The position numbers were made by a program, and so were the translations under genes. Of a DNA stretch of 64,000 nucleotides, positions 24,794 to 34,815 are shown piece after piece (the stretch's first letter is position 1; each line of letters opens with the position of its first letter). The stretch is from Pseudorhodoferax sp965279475 (GTDB lineage: Bacteria; Pseudomonadota; Gammaproteobacteria; Burkholderiales; Burkholderiaceae_C), in assembly GCA_965279475.1 (NCBI GenBank), contig CBDIIA010000003.1, positions 2,232,001-2,296,000 of the forward strand. The letters run 5' to 3'. Under the pieces are notes generated by a model. The model did no database searches and had not been told where the DNA came from. It worked only from the letters and a program-made list of their open reading frames with translations.

Positions 24794-26488
24794 TTGAGCG
24801 CGGCGGTCGACACCCACGGCCTGCCGCTGGGCACGCGGCTGGGCGAGTTCGAGATCACCGAACGGCTGGGCGAAGGCGGCTTCAGCATCGTCTACCTCGC
24901 GTGGGACCATTCACTGGAACGCAAGATCGCGCTGAAGGAATACATGCCTTCGTCGATCGCCACGCGCACCGGCACCAGCCTGGTGTCGCCGCGTTCCGAG
25001 CGGCACCGCGACACCTTCGAACTGGGGCTCAAGAGTTTCATCAACGAAGGCAAGCTGCTGGCGCAGTTCGACCACCCGTCGCTGGTCAAGGTGTACCGGT
25101 TCTGGGAGCAGAACGGCACGGCCTACATGGTGATGCCGTTCTACCAGGGCGTGACCGTCAAGGACACGGTGCGCGCCCTGCCCGCGCCGCCCGACGAAGC
25201 CTGGCTGCGCGAGCTGCTGGCGCCGCTGACGGCGGCGCTGTGCGTGATCCATGCCGACAAGTGCTACCACCGCGACATCGCGCCCGACAACGTGATCCTG
25301 CTGGCCGGCAGCAACCGGCCGCTGCTGCTCGATTTCGGCGCGGCGCGGCGTGTCATCGGCGACATGACCCAGGCGCTGACCGTGATCCTGAAGCCGGGCT
25401 ACGCGCCAGTCGAGCAGTACGCCGAGGTGCCCGGCATGAAACAGGGGCCGTGGACCGACGTCTACGCGCTGGGCGCCACCGTCTACTGGGCCATCACCGG
25501 CAAGCCGCCGCCGCCATCCGTCGGCCGCATGCTGCGCGATTCGCACGTGCCGCTGGCCGAGGCCGCCGCCGGGCGCTACAGCGCGGGTTTCCTCGAGGCG
25601 ATCGATCGGGCGCTGGCGATCCTGCCCGAGCAACGCACCCAGTCGATCGACGCGTTCCGGCAGGACCTGGGCATCGACCCGCGGGGTACGCTGCCGCCGC
25701 CCGCGCCGCATTGGGCCGACCCCGATGCCACGGTGATCCGCTCGCCAGCCACGACGACCCCACGCACCGCAACGGCCACGCAGCCGGTCACAGCGCGTGC
25801 ACCGGCCCCGGCGCCCTCCGGCGCAACGGCCACCGTGCCCTTGCCCGCCACCGCCGTTCCGACGGAGCGCCTGGTGCCGACCGCGGCACCACAGCCCGCG
25901 GCGCCGCCGGATCCGACGGTCGTGCCCGCCCCGGTGCAAGCACCGCCGCCGGCTGTGCCGCGGCGCAATGCCGCGGCCGCAAGCGTTTCCGAAGCACAGA
26001 CACAACCATCGCGCACACCGCTGATCGGCATGGCGCTGGTCGGCTTGGCCATTGCGGCCGGCGGCACCTGGTGGATGCTGCGCGACCGGCCCGCGCCGGC
26101 CACGTCCGCGACGCCGCAGACGACCGAACCTGCAGCCTCGACCACGACGTCCTCGCCACCACCTGCGCCGCCGCCGACGGTCAGCGCCGCACCGGCCGCT
26201 GCGCCCGCCACGCCAGCGCCCCCGGCAGAGGCACCCGCGGCGACCGCGCCGGTGGTCACGCCGCCGGCCGCCGAGACAACACCGGCGGCGCCACCGCCAT
26301 CTGTTGCAAGCACGCCACCCGAACCAAAAGTTACACGTCCGCCCCCGAAGACGACGACCGCGAAGGCCGAGCGTCCAGCCGAGGGGCCGGACAACCGCGC
26401 CGAGTGCGCGCGCGTGATGAGCCAGCTGTCGATCGGCGACAGCAGCCCCGCCCTGATGGAGCGGCTGCGTACCTTGAAGTGCCGCTGA
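24794..26488 (+). CDS. Membrane-anchored Ser/Thr protein kinase (PpkA-like role)
   Basis: A 564-residue kinase starting at TTG; a strong GGAGG five bases upstream decides this start. The kinase domain (residues 18-290) has GEGGFSIVY, K48, the catalytic loop HRDIAPDN with D161 but alanine where lysine is usual (163), and LLDFGAARRV. A long Ala/Pro/Thr-rich linker follows to about residue 410, then a single transmembrane helix (LIGMALVGLAIAAGGTWWML), a second Pro-rich linker and a small C-terminal segment with two cysteines (ECARVMSQL...LKCR). The layout fits a transmembrane kinase with a periplasmic tail. Its place before the T6SS suggests it phosphorylates the FHA protein or another T6SS target; this is inferred. 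Confidence 0.88.
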   Translation: MSAAVDTHGLPLGTRLGEFEITERLGEGGFSIVYLAWDHSLERKIALKEYMPSSIATRTGTSLVSPRSERHRDTFELGLKSFINEGKLLAQFDHPSLVKVYRFWEQNGTAYMVMPFYQGVTVKDTVRALPAPPDEAWLRELLAPLTAALCVIHADKCYHRDIAPDNVILLAGSNRPLLLDFGAARRVIGDMTQALTVILKPGYAPVEQYAEVPGMKQGPWTDVYALGATVYWAITGKPPPPSVGRMLRDSHVPLAEAAAGRYSAGFLEAIDRALAILPEQRTQSIDAFRQDLGIDPRGTLPPPAPHWADPDATVIRSPATTTPRTATATQPVTARAPAPAPSGATATVPLPATAVPTERLVPTAAPQPAAPPDPTVVPAPVQAPPPAVPRRNAAAASVSEAQTQPSRTPLIGMALVGLAIAAGGTWWMLRDRPAPATSATPQTTEPAASTTTSSPPPAPPPTVSAAPAAAPATPAPPAEAPAATAPVVTPPAAETTPAAPPPSVASTPPEPKVTRPPPKTTTAKAERPAEGPDNRAECARVMSQLSIGDSSPALMERLRTLKCR

Positions 26489-26599
26489 CGTTCAGGCACG
26501 CACAGCCTGGCGCGCAGACGGCCTGGCGGCCGTTTCGCACACACCCTAACCGACCCGTGCGGCGCGCGATACCCCATGAACAGGGTATGGCAAGCCCTC

Positions 26600-26628
26600 T
26601 TGATAGGGTCAAAATTCGTGGCTAAAGT
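26600..26628 (+). promoter_or_regulatory. Sigma-70-like promoter before the haem lipoprotein gene
   Basis: TTGATA (26600-26605) and TAAAGT (26623-26628) are separated by exactly 17 bases, about 95 bases before the start codon at 26723. The hexamers match consensus at five and four of six positions. This would start the lipoprotein operon separately from the kinases. Confidence 0.45.
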
Positions 26629-26722
26629 CGCCCAGCGTTGTTGCAGCTCCCGCGCGTAAGAAGACGAGGATTGCCGGCGCAGGACCATCGGGCCATCGGA
26701 TCCAAGGGAGAGGTCACCCCAC

Positions 26723-28987
26723 ATGAAAACGTGTCATCCCTGGCGCAGCCCCACTCTGGCCGCACGCATGGCCGCCGTGGCGCTGGTCGCGACGGGCATC
26801 ACCTCCTGCGGCGGCGGCAGCAGCAGTACCGGCACCGTTGCCGACAGCGGCATCAACAAGACCACGCTGCGCGTCGAGGCCACCGACGCCGATGGCGACG
26901 CATTGCAGTACCAATGGCGCGTGACCGCCGGCAGCGTGGAGAACCGCAACGCACGCGAGACCGTCTGGACCATGCCCGACGGCCCGGGCCTGCATTTCGC
27001 CTATGTCGTGGTCTCCGATGGCAAGGGCGGCTACGTCGAACAGCAGTACTCGGTGGCCACCGATGCGCTGGGCACCACGGCGCCGGCGCGCCAGCCCGTG
27101 AACAACGTCGCCCCCACCGTCACCGACTTTGCCGGCACCGGCGTACGGCTGCGTTTCGTGTCGCCCGACAGCACCGATTTCGTGCCCGCCGGCGGCGGCA
27201 GCAAGGCCCGGCGCACGGTGTACCTGCCCGATGTGCAGGTGCAGGTCGTCTCGGGCAACGACGTGGTGTTCAGCGGCGTATCCGACCTGAGCGGCGAGGT
27301 CAGCCTGCCCAAGCTCGGCGCGGCGCAGGGTTATGACATCAAGTGCGCGACCACGCAGGGCGTGGTGCTCGACACCTGCCGCTCGGGTTTCTCGCCCGGC
27401 ACCGTGGCCTCTGTCGTGACCGTGGCGCCACCGCTGTCGGCCGGCCGCAACCTGCGGCTGTACGGCCACGTGGGCCTGGCCGATGGCGGCATCTGCGGCA
27501 CGCAGAACGAGTTCCTGGGTGTGCAGAGCGCGGCCACCGTGCAGTTGCTGCAGGCCGACGGCAGCGCGCTCGGCGCGGCGGTGCGGGTGAACCGTTTCGG
27601 CGACTACGCGGTCGACGCGGCGGTGGCGGTCAAGGCCAGCCTCAAGCTGCGTGTGCAATGCGAGTCGGCCAGCGTCACGCTCGACGTGCCGGCGCCAGCC
27701 TCGGCCGCAACGGGCTACGTGAGCAGCGCGCCGGTCGAGCTGTCGACCCAGCTGCCCAACAGCCGGCCGCGGGTCGTGAAGATGGTCGCCAACGGGCAGG
27801 ACGGCAATGTGCGTGGTCAGATGGTCGAGCTCGAACTGCCGGACGCGCAATCGAAGGCGCTGCCGAGCCCCGACCACTTCCTCACCTACAAGGGCAAGGA
27901 CACGCGACTCAGCGCCTGCCTGTACTACCGCTCGCTCGGTGCGGCCGGCGGCTGCGACGCCCAGGGCAACATGGTCTCGCCGATCACCTTCGAGGACTGG
28001 AAGCGCCAGCACCAGTTCAAGCCCTATGCAGGCAGCAACACCGAGGTCGCGGCCAACTACATCAACAAGATGGACCTGAACCTGGTGCGCCGCATGGTGG
28101 CCACGCAGACCGGGCCGAACACGATCGCGTTCTATGTCTGCAACCACCCCGGGCCCGAGGGCAGCACCCAGACCGAGATCGACCAGGTCATCGAGACCGG
28201 GCTCAAGGACGAAAAACGCGTGGCCTGCGTCGCGATGGAATGGTCGACCACGCCCGGCGTGAACGGCGGCCTGCCGTTCACGAAATTCCTGACCTTCGGG
28301 CCCGACGGCTCGCTGCTGCCATCGATCAACCTCGACGGCCGCGGCGAGAAGTACATGCCCGGCGCCTGCATCGCCTGCCACGGCGGCTCGCAGTACAACG
28401 GGCGTTTTCCGGAAAAGGGCAATCCGTCGCCCTTCCTCGGCGCCGGCTTCCTGCCGTTCGACACCGGCAACTACTACTTCGGTTCGAGCCCGGCGCTGAC
28501 CGAGCCGGCGCAGACCGAGGCGCTGTACGCGCTGAACCAGCTGGTCAAGGCCACCGAGAAACCCACCGCGGCGACACCCGCCACCGCCACCACCCGGCTC
28601 ATCGACGGCTGGTACGCCGGTGGCAAGACGCTCGACAAGGGTTATGTGCCCGGCGCCTGGCGCGTCGACGAATCGCAGGTGGCCACCGCGGGCGCCGCGC
28701 GCTTCTACCGCGAAGTGATCGGCGCCTCGTGCCGCACCTGCCATACCTCGCTGGGCGCCAACTTCGACTGGGACGCCCTTGGCCCGCTGGCGATGAAGGG
28801 CCGCGCCGAAACCCATGTCTGCGGCGGCACGGCCGACCTCGCGCTGAACGCCACCATGCCCAACGCGCTGGTGTCGCGCGACCGCGTGGCCGAACACCTG
28901 AAGGCCGACCCGGCGCTGGCCGCCCTGATGCGCACCTTCCTGGGCTGCGACGCGCCGCGGCCCGATCCGGCCTACCCGAAACGTTGA
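26723..28987 (+). CDS. Large lipoprotein with two c-type haem motifs
   Basis: A 754-residue exported lipoprotein of no family I can name. The signal peptide ends in a lipobox GITSC with the modified cysteine at residue 29. Residues 45-115 look like a PKD/cadherin-type beta domain (ATDADGDALQYQWRV). The C-terminal third carries two CxxCH haem-attachment motifs, CIACH near residue 549 and CRTCH near 670, and many other cysteines. It is probably anchored in the outer membrane and may carry electrons or sense redox state. A purine-rich GGGAGAGG precedes the ATG. It leads a group with an OmpA-like lipoprotein and another haem-motif protein. Confidence 0.85.
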   Translation: MKTCHPWRSPTLAARMAAVALVATGITSCGGGSSSTGTVADSGINKTTLRVEATDADGDALQYQWRVTAGSVENRNARETVWTMPDGPGLHFAYVVVSDGKGGYVEQQYSVATDALGTTAPARQPVNNVAPTVTDFAGTGVRLRFVSPDSTDFVPAGGGSKARRTVYLPDVQVQVVSGNDVVFSGVSDLSGEVSLPKLGAAQGYDIKCATTQGVVLDTCRSGFSPGTVASVVTVAPPLSAGRNLRLYGHVGLADGGICGTQNEFLGVQSAATVQLLQADGSALGAAVRVNRFGDYAVDAAVAVKASLKLRVQCESASVTLDVPAPASAATGYVSSAPVELSTQLPNSRPRVVKMVANGQDGNVRGQMVELELPDAQSKALPSPDHFLTYKGKDTRLSACLYYRSLGAAGGCDAQGNMVSPITFEDWKRQHQFKPYAGSNTEVAANYINKMDLNLVRRMVATQTGPNTIAFYVCNHPGPEGSTQTEIDQVIETGLKDEKRVACVAMEWSTTPGVNGGLPFTKFLTFGPDGSLLPSINLDGRGEKYMPGACIACHGGSQYNGRFPEKGNPSPFLGAGFLPFDTGNYYFGSSPALTEPAQTEALYALNQLVKATEKPTAATPATATTRLIDGWYAGGKTLDKGYVPGAWRVDESQVATAGAARFYREVIGASCRTCHTSLGANFDWDALGPLAMKGRAETHVCGGTADLALNATMPNALVSRDRVAEHLKADPALAALMRTFLGCDAPRPDPAYPKR

Positions 28988-29021
28988 AGCCGGGTCACGC
29001 CCCACCCCAAAGGACCTTGCC

Positions 29022-30371
29022 ATGAACCACCCTCTTCGCCACCGAGACTGGCGGCCAGCGGTCGCCGCACTGGCCCTGCTGGCGGGTTGCACCGCCCCCG
29101 GCGTGCCGGGCGGCCCGGCCTCGGGCAGCGCACCCGTGCAGCCTGCCACCACTGCGGCGGCCACCAGCCCCGCGCCCGTGCAGCCGGCAGCCCGCCCGGC
29201 GGACGCGCCGCGTGCCACCACGGCCGCCACGCCCGCGGCGACCGCCGCCGCGAACAACAACTTCGTCGCGCCCGATCCCATTCCGTTCGAGGGCGCGGTC
29301 GCGCGCGCCGGACAGGACCTGTTCGCGCAGGCACGCGCCCAGCTGGGCGGCGAGAACCGCGCGCTCGTGGTCGACCCGCTGATCGACGCCAACACCGGCG
29401 GCCAGACCGTCAGCACCGCGCGCATGGGCACGCAGCTGGAGTCCATCGTCAAGACCCGTTACAACGGCTGGTCGGTGAAGCCGCTGACGCGCCAGGCGCT
29501 GGCCGAGAAGCCGCTGCTGCTGATCGGCACGCTGACACCGGTGACCGTCGAGCGCTCCGTCGACACGCAGCCCGACGCCTACCGCGTCTGGCTCACGCTG
29601 ATCGATCTGCGCACCGGCCGCGTCATCGCCAAGCAGATCGACCGCGCCACGGTCGGCTCGGTCAACGCCGAGCCTCTGCCCTACTACCGCGACAGCCCGA
29701 CCTGGCACAAGGACAAAACGGTGATGGGCTACATCAACTCGTGCCAGATCAACACCAAGATCGGCGACCCGGCCGACCCCGAATACCTGGCCCGCCTGCC
29801 CGGCGCCGCCGTGATCAACGAAGCCATCCTCGCCTACGGCGACGGCAAGATCCCGCAGGCCAACAAGCTCTACAAGGAAGCCGAGCCGCTGGCCGACCCG
29901 GGTGACCTGCGGGTGCTGAACGGCCTGTACCTGACCAGTTGGCAACTGGGCCAGCGCGAGGCGGCCACCCAGGCCTTCGGCAAGCTGGTCGATTCCGGCC
30001 TCGAATCCAAGCGCCTGCCGGTGAAGATGCTGTTCCAGCCCGGCCGCACGAGCTTCAACCAGGTCGGCGACCTGCAGCAGCAGTACCAGATCTGGCTGAC
30101 CTCGCTGGCCCAGCAGACCGGCAAGGCCGCCGCCTGCGTGCGCATCGTCGGCCACACCAGCCGCACCGGCAGCGCCCGTGCCAACGAAACGCTGTCGCGG
30201 CAACGCGCCGAGGCGGTGCAGAAAATGCTGGAGCAGCGCAACCGTTCGCTGTCGACACGGCTCACCGCCGCTGGCGTGGGATCGAAGGAGGCGCTGGTGG
30301 GCCTGGGCACGGACGACCAGCGTGATGCGCTGGACCGGCGGGTGGAGTTCAGGGTGGTGGATTGCGTCTGA
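29022..30371 (+). CDS. OmpA-like lipoprotein
   Basis: A 449-residue lipoprotein. The lipobox LLAGC gives the modified cysteine at residue 23. A Thr/Ala/Pro-rich linker reaches about residue 80. Residues 85-330 form an alpha/beta region with a TPR-like stretch (INEAILAYGDGKIPQANKLYKEA). The last 105 residues are an OmpA peptidoglycan-binding domain (VRIVGHTSRTGSARANETLS and DRRVEF). It would tie the outer membrane to the cell wall. It starts 34 bases after the haem lipoprotein and overlaps the region of the next start codon. T6SS loci often encode such proteins, but it could equally belong to the haem/CTERM group. Confidence 0.88.
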   Translation: MNHPLRHRDWRPAVAALALLAGCTAPGVPGGPASGSAPVQPATTAAATSPAPVQPAARPADAPRATTAATPAATAAANNNFVAPDPIPFEGAVARAGQDLFAQARAQLGGENRALVVDPLIDANTGGQTVSTARMGTQLESIVKTRYNGWSVKPLTRQALAEKPLLLIGTLTPVTVERSVDTQPDAYRVWLTLIDLRTGRVIAKQIDRATVGSVNAEPLPYYRDSPTWHKDKTVMGYINSCQINTKIGDPADPEYLARLPGAAVINEAILAYGDGKIPQANKLYKEAEPLADPGDLRVLNGLYLTSWQLGQREAATQAFGKLVDSGLESKRLPVKMLFQPGRTSFNQVGDLQQQYQIWLTSLAQQTGKAAACVRIVGHTSRTGSARANETLSRQRAEAVQKMLEQRNRSLSTRLTAAGVGSKEALVGLGTDDQRDALDRRVEFRVVDCV

Positions 30372-30397
30372 CACCCACTATCGAACTGAGGTCTGCT

Positions 30398-33153
30398 GTG
30401 CCCATTTGCCCCACCTTGCGCCGCCTGCTTGTCATCGCCGCAGCCGTCGCCGCCTCACTGGGACCGGCCTGCGCCGTTGCAGTGCCGATCACCGTGCCCG
30501 CCGCCTATACCAGCGCCAGCAAGTGTGGCGGCTGCCATGCTGCCCCTCCCGCTGCGACGGGAACCTATGCCATGCCCACGCTGGGAGACGACAGCCGGTT
30601 GGGCGCCAACAGCAGTCTGCGCCTGTTTCTGCGCGACTTCGTGGCGCCCGCCTCCTACGGCGTGAACTACAAGCCGATGAACAGCTTCGGTCAGCCCGTC
30701 GGCAGCGGGGGATTGAGCGAGCAGGACCTGACGGACATCCGCCAGTATCTGCTCACGGTGCGCAATGGTGCGGTGACGCTGAACACCGTGGCGACGGCAG
30801 GGCTCAGTGGGAGCTACACCTTTGCAGCCAAGGTGACGGCGGACACCACGAGCAGCGCCACCCTGTCGATCAAGGTGGCCAATCCAAGAGCGGTCCCAGC
30901 TTAACAGCGCCGTGCTGTCCGGCGTCGGGCCGGCGCTGCCGTTCCGGATCTCCAGTCAGACCTGCGATACGCCGGTGGCCGCAGCCGGATCTGGCGGCAC
31001 CGTGGCGATGGAGTGTGAGATCCAGGTGAAGTTTCACCCTCCCGCAGGCAGCACCGACAACCAGCCCTTCACGGTACCGGCGGTCCTGACGCTCAACTTT
31101 GCGGGGCAATCCCCTGCGACGGTGCAGTACCAGATCGGGTTGAGCGGCACCTCCGCAGGTGCACTGGTGGTACCGACGCCGGTGTTCTCCCCGTCGGGCT
31201 TCGATGCCCTCTCCAGCTTTTCCGCCGCCCCCACAGGCTCGCAGACCGCCTGCCCGACGATCCAGAACAGCGGCACCGCCAACCTCACACTGGCCTTTTC
31301 CGCCGTGCAGGCCGTTGGCAGCAGTACCGACTACTCGCCCTATTCGAACTTGGCGACAACGCCAGCTGCCCGGCCACGCCCCGCGCCTGCAACACGACAC
31401 TTGCGGCGGGCAGCCCGATCTCCGGCGGCACGATGCTGGCCTTTGGCGCGTCCCGGCCGACTCGGCCTGCACACTGGCGCTGCGGTTCAACCCGTCCAAG
31501 TTCGGCGACGCCGGTGGCACCGGCGCGCCTCGGCCACGCTGCGCGTGACACACAACGCGCCAACGGCGGGCACGGTGTCTGAGTACCTGATGACCGGCAA
31601 CGTGAGCAACACCCGCAGCCGCGCATCGGCCTGTTCACCAATCCCGGTGTGGTGGGTGGCAGGGTTTCGCCTCCGGCGTTCGCGTCGCAGTTGGTGAACG
31701 CCGCCAGCCGTTGTGGAACGAGTTCCAGGTGTTCAACACCGGCAATGGGACGGGCTGGATCTGGACCGAAGTCACACTGAGCAACACGCAGGAATTCGCG
31801 CTCACCGAGAACTGCGTCGCCGCCCCGCCACTCGCCATGACCAGCGGCGGCAACGCTCCCAACTGCACTGTCGGTCTGCGCTTCACGCCCAGCACGACCG
31901 GTGAGCGCTGCACCACGGTGACCATCAAGGCGGCCGCCAGCAGCAACGGCGCGCAGAACCTCAGCATCTGCGGTACCGGCGTGGCGGTGGCGGGGCCGGC
32001 GTTCACGCTGTCCCGCAATGCCATCGATTTCGGCCGCCGCTCGATCAAGGCGCCTATCCACCTGAACCGTTGACGATCAACAACGGCGCCGGCGCCACGT
32101 CGTTCTTGCAGATCAACGGCGTGTCTTGGTCGGAGCCGGGTTCGCGCTGGTCCTCGACGCTGCAAGCGGCCAGACACCCTGTGTCGGCACTGTGCTCGCG
32201 GCTGGCACCAGTTGCACGTGCAGGTGCAGTTCACGCCCGACCCGGCGCGGCCTGAAACGCCCTACAGCGCAAGCCTGCAGATCGACACCACGACGTGGCG
32301 ACGCCGCGACGTACGGTTTCATTGAGCGCCACCGCAGGCACGGTTGCCACGCCACCGGTGCTGCAGTTCCCGAACACGGCGGCGCAGATCGACTTCGCCG
32401 ACTTTGTCATCGCAGGCCAGCAGTCGGCGCAGGCACTGACGGTCACACTGCGCAATGCCGGCCCGGGCAATGCGGTGATCGATGCGATCCGCATGGTCGG
32501 CGCCGACGCGTCCAGCTTCAGCGCCAGCGGCTGCGCGGCCATCCTGGCGGGAAGGCGCATCCTGCAACATCAGCGTGCGCTTCGTGCCTGGCAGCGGCGG
32601 CCTGAAACGCGCGCAGCTGGAGATCCTGTCGTCGCTGAGCGTCACGCCATCGCTGATCACGGTGACCGGCCGCGGCGTGGGCGGCACCTCGGCCTACCTG
32701 ACGGCATCGGCCGCGAACCTGTCGCTGGGCAGCGTGCGTGTGGGTGCGCAATCGGCGCCGCTGGAGCTGCGGCTCGCCAGCGCCGGCGACGGCGTGGTGC
32801 AAGTGACCGGCATGCAGGTCGGCGCGCCGTTCACCGTGCAATCGAAGAGCTGCCCCGCGGTGCCGTTCACACTGCCGCGCGGCGGCGACTGCACCGTGAC
32901 CGTGACCTTCACGCCCACCGAGGCGCGGGCGCCACGGCCACGCTGCGCATCAAGCACCGATGCAGACAGCAAGGCGCTCGAAGTGCCACTGCTGGGCACC
33001 GGCGAAGAGAAGGCCAACGTCTCCGGCGGCGGCTGTTCCATGGCGTCCGGCGACACGCTGGCCGACCCGACCTTGTGGGCGCTGGTGCTGCTGGCCATCG
33101 CCGCCCTGCCCTACAGTCACCGTGCGCGGGCCATGCCGCGCCAGCGCCGATGA
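30398..33153 (+). pseudogene. Haem-motif choice-of-anchor D protein with CTERM-like tail, frame-disrupted
   Basis: Read through about a dozen frame changes, this is one protein of roughly 920 residues. It starts at GTG 30398 after TGAGG and has a signal peptide. A KCGGCH haem motif lies near residue 45. Several immunoglobulin-like choice-of-anchor D repeats follow. The tail is GGGCSMASGDTL followed by a hydrophobic stretch (LWALVLLAIAALPY) and a basic end, a C-terminal sorting signal resembling the JDVT-CTERM type. Intact stretches are 30398-30884, 30900-31350, 31711-32050, 32295-32550 and 32560-33153. Breaks look like loss of one base from short C or G runs (for example near 30885, 30901, 32215 and 32550). 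Because the frames between breaks are clean, sequencing error or very recent decay is likely. Confidence 0.75.
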
Positions 33154-33585
33154 CGCAGGTCTCCTCGCACCCCGTGGCCACGGCTCGGCCGACCAGCCTG
33201 GCGCTCGCCGTCGCCGTCGCCGTGCTGGGCGCTGGCCTGCTGGCCACCGGCGCGCGCGGCAGGATCTGTGCATCTGCTCGTGCTGCTGGCGCTGGCGCCG
33301 CTGCTGGAAGAAGCCGTGTTCCGCGCCGGCCTGCACGAGCGCTGTTGCGCCGCTGGCCGCCCGCGCGCAGCTGGCCAATGCGGCGACGGCCGTGGTGTTC
33401 GGTCTGGCGCATGCTGCCGTGCGTGGCGCGCCACCGCCTGCGCCGTGGCGCTGCCGGCCTGGCTGATCGGCGTGGTGTACCAGCGCACGGGCCGCCTGCG
33501 GTGGTGCGTGGCGCTGCATGCGGCCATGAATGCCATCTGGCTGGCCTGGAGCACGGCGGGCCTTGCGCTGCCGCTGGGCCGGTAG
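33150..33585 (+). pseudogene. CPBP-family intramembrane protease, probable CTERM-processing enzyme, frame-disrupted
   Basis: The ATG at 33150 overlaps the stop of the CTERM-tailed protein (ATGA), so the two are coupled. After a frame change near 33250 the core is clear: LAPLLEEAVFRAGLHE with the EExxxR motif, then, in a shifted frame, VVFGLAHA (FxxxH) and finally LHAAMNAIW (HxxxN). These are the three glutamic intramembrane protease (CAAX/ABI) motifs. Four or so single-base losses break the frame near 33250, 33343, 33355 and 33430. The corrected protein would be about 150 residues with several membrane segments. It probably cleaves the sorting tail of its neighbour, as in JDVT-CTERM systems. 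Confidence 0.7.
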
Positions 33586-33628
33586 CGCCGTGCGATCGCA
33601 CAAGACATCGAAACGGACGATCCATCCC

Positions 33629-34635
33629 ATGACGCACACACGAACCTCATGGCAAGGCCTGGTCGCGGCCTGCTGCTGCTCGCCGGGACGGCGGCCCACG
33701 CGCAGTTCGACTACTCGGGTTATGGCGTCTGACCTGTCGTACGGCCGCTTCGAGCCAGCGGTCAGTACCGCGAGAACCGCTGGAACAGCAATTCGCTGAC
33801 CGCGAGTTTCGTCGGCGTCAATGCCAAGTACGGGCTGGACGGCGGCTGGACGCCCGGCGTCACGCTGGAGACCTTCATCCGCTTCCAGGACTGGAAGACC
33901 GGCCGCAACGACAACGACCCCACGCTGTCGCGCAACGCCTTCGTCTCGCTGGCCAGTGACTACGGCAGCGTGCGCATCGGCCGGCTGCAGACCTACCTGT
34001 TCGACGCCACGACGCGTTTCAACGCGATGGGCAACTCGGTCGCGTTCTCGCCGGCCATCCGGCATGTGTTCGCCTCCGGCAACCTGGAGGGGGTGCAGGG
34101 CGACTTCTACTGGAACCGGGCGGTCAGCTACAGCACGCCGACCTACGAGGGCATCACCGGCAACTTCATGGTCAGCCAGGGCGATACGCACGCGCGCGGC
34201 GACCGTTCGGCCGCCGGCATCATCGTGTCGCAGGGCCTGTTCGCCGCGTCGCTGTCGGCGCAGCGGGTGCACCGCAACGACGGCATCATCGACCCGGTGA
34301 CCGAGAACACCTGGCAGCTCGGCGCTACCTACAACTTCGGCTTTGCGCGGGTGTTCGGCCTGTACACGCAGACCCGCGACCGCGGCCTCGACGTGCGCAG
34401 CAAACTCACGTCGGCCGGTGTCGCGGTGCCCATCGGGCCCGGCACGCTGCAGGCGCAGGCCGGCTACACCACGGCCGAGGGGCCGGCGGTGGACCGCAGG
34501 CATACCTCGGTCAGCGCGGCCTACCTGTACCCGTACGACAGTGTCACCGACCTCTATGTCGTCGGCATGGACGACCGGGTGCGCGGGCAGACGCGTGGGG
34601 TGTCGTTCGCAACCGGCGTGCGGTTCCGGTTCTGA
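33629..34635 (+). pseudogene. Gram-negative porin, frame disrupted near the N-terminus
   Basis: From 33757 the frame is open to the stop at 34635 and encodes a beta-barrel porin ending in phenylalanine (RFRF), as needed for outer-membrane insertion. The beginning can be recovered only with base insertions near 33680, 33729 and 33756: MTHTRTSWQGLVAA, a hydrophobic signal segment ending HAQ, then FDYSGYG and LSYGRFEPSGQYRE. The corrected length is about 335 residues, normal for Burkholderiales porins. The losses are again in short C or G runs, so the gene may be intact in the organism. It is the last gene before the T6SS. Confidence 0.8.
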
Positions 34636-34815
34636 TGCCACGCAGCCCATGCCGCCAGCAGATGCCGCACACCGTGAGCGTACGTTTGGTTTCACGGCCA
34701 TCCCGCGTTCGCGCCGCACAAAGCGCTTCTCATTCGCGGCCAACTCTGCCACACTTTACAAGTTCGCACGGCTCTGCCGTTCACCTGCCACCCGGTCACG
34801 CATAAGGGCCCCGTT

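Noticed and set aside
26589..26605. Possible sigma-54 site TGGCAAG...TTGA
   Set aside because: Spacing between GG and the second element is one base off and the essential GC is replaced by GA; the sigma-70-like promoter beside it fits better.
34636..34815. Promoter search upstream of tssA
   Set aside because: TTTACA at 34755 has no matching -10 hexamer and no sigma-54 pattern was found; nothing could be supported.
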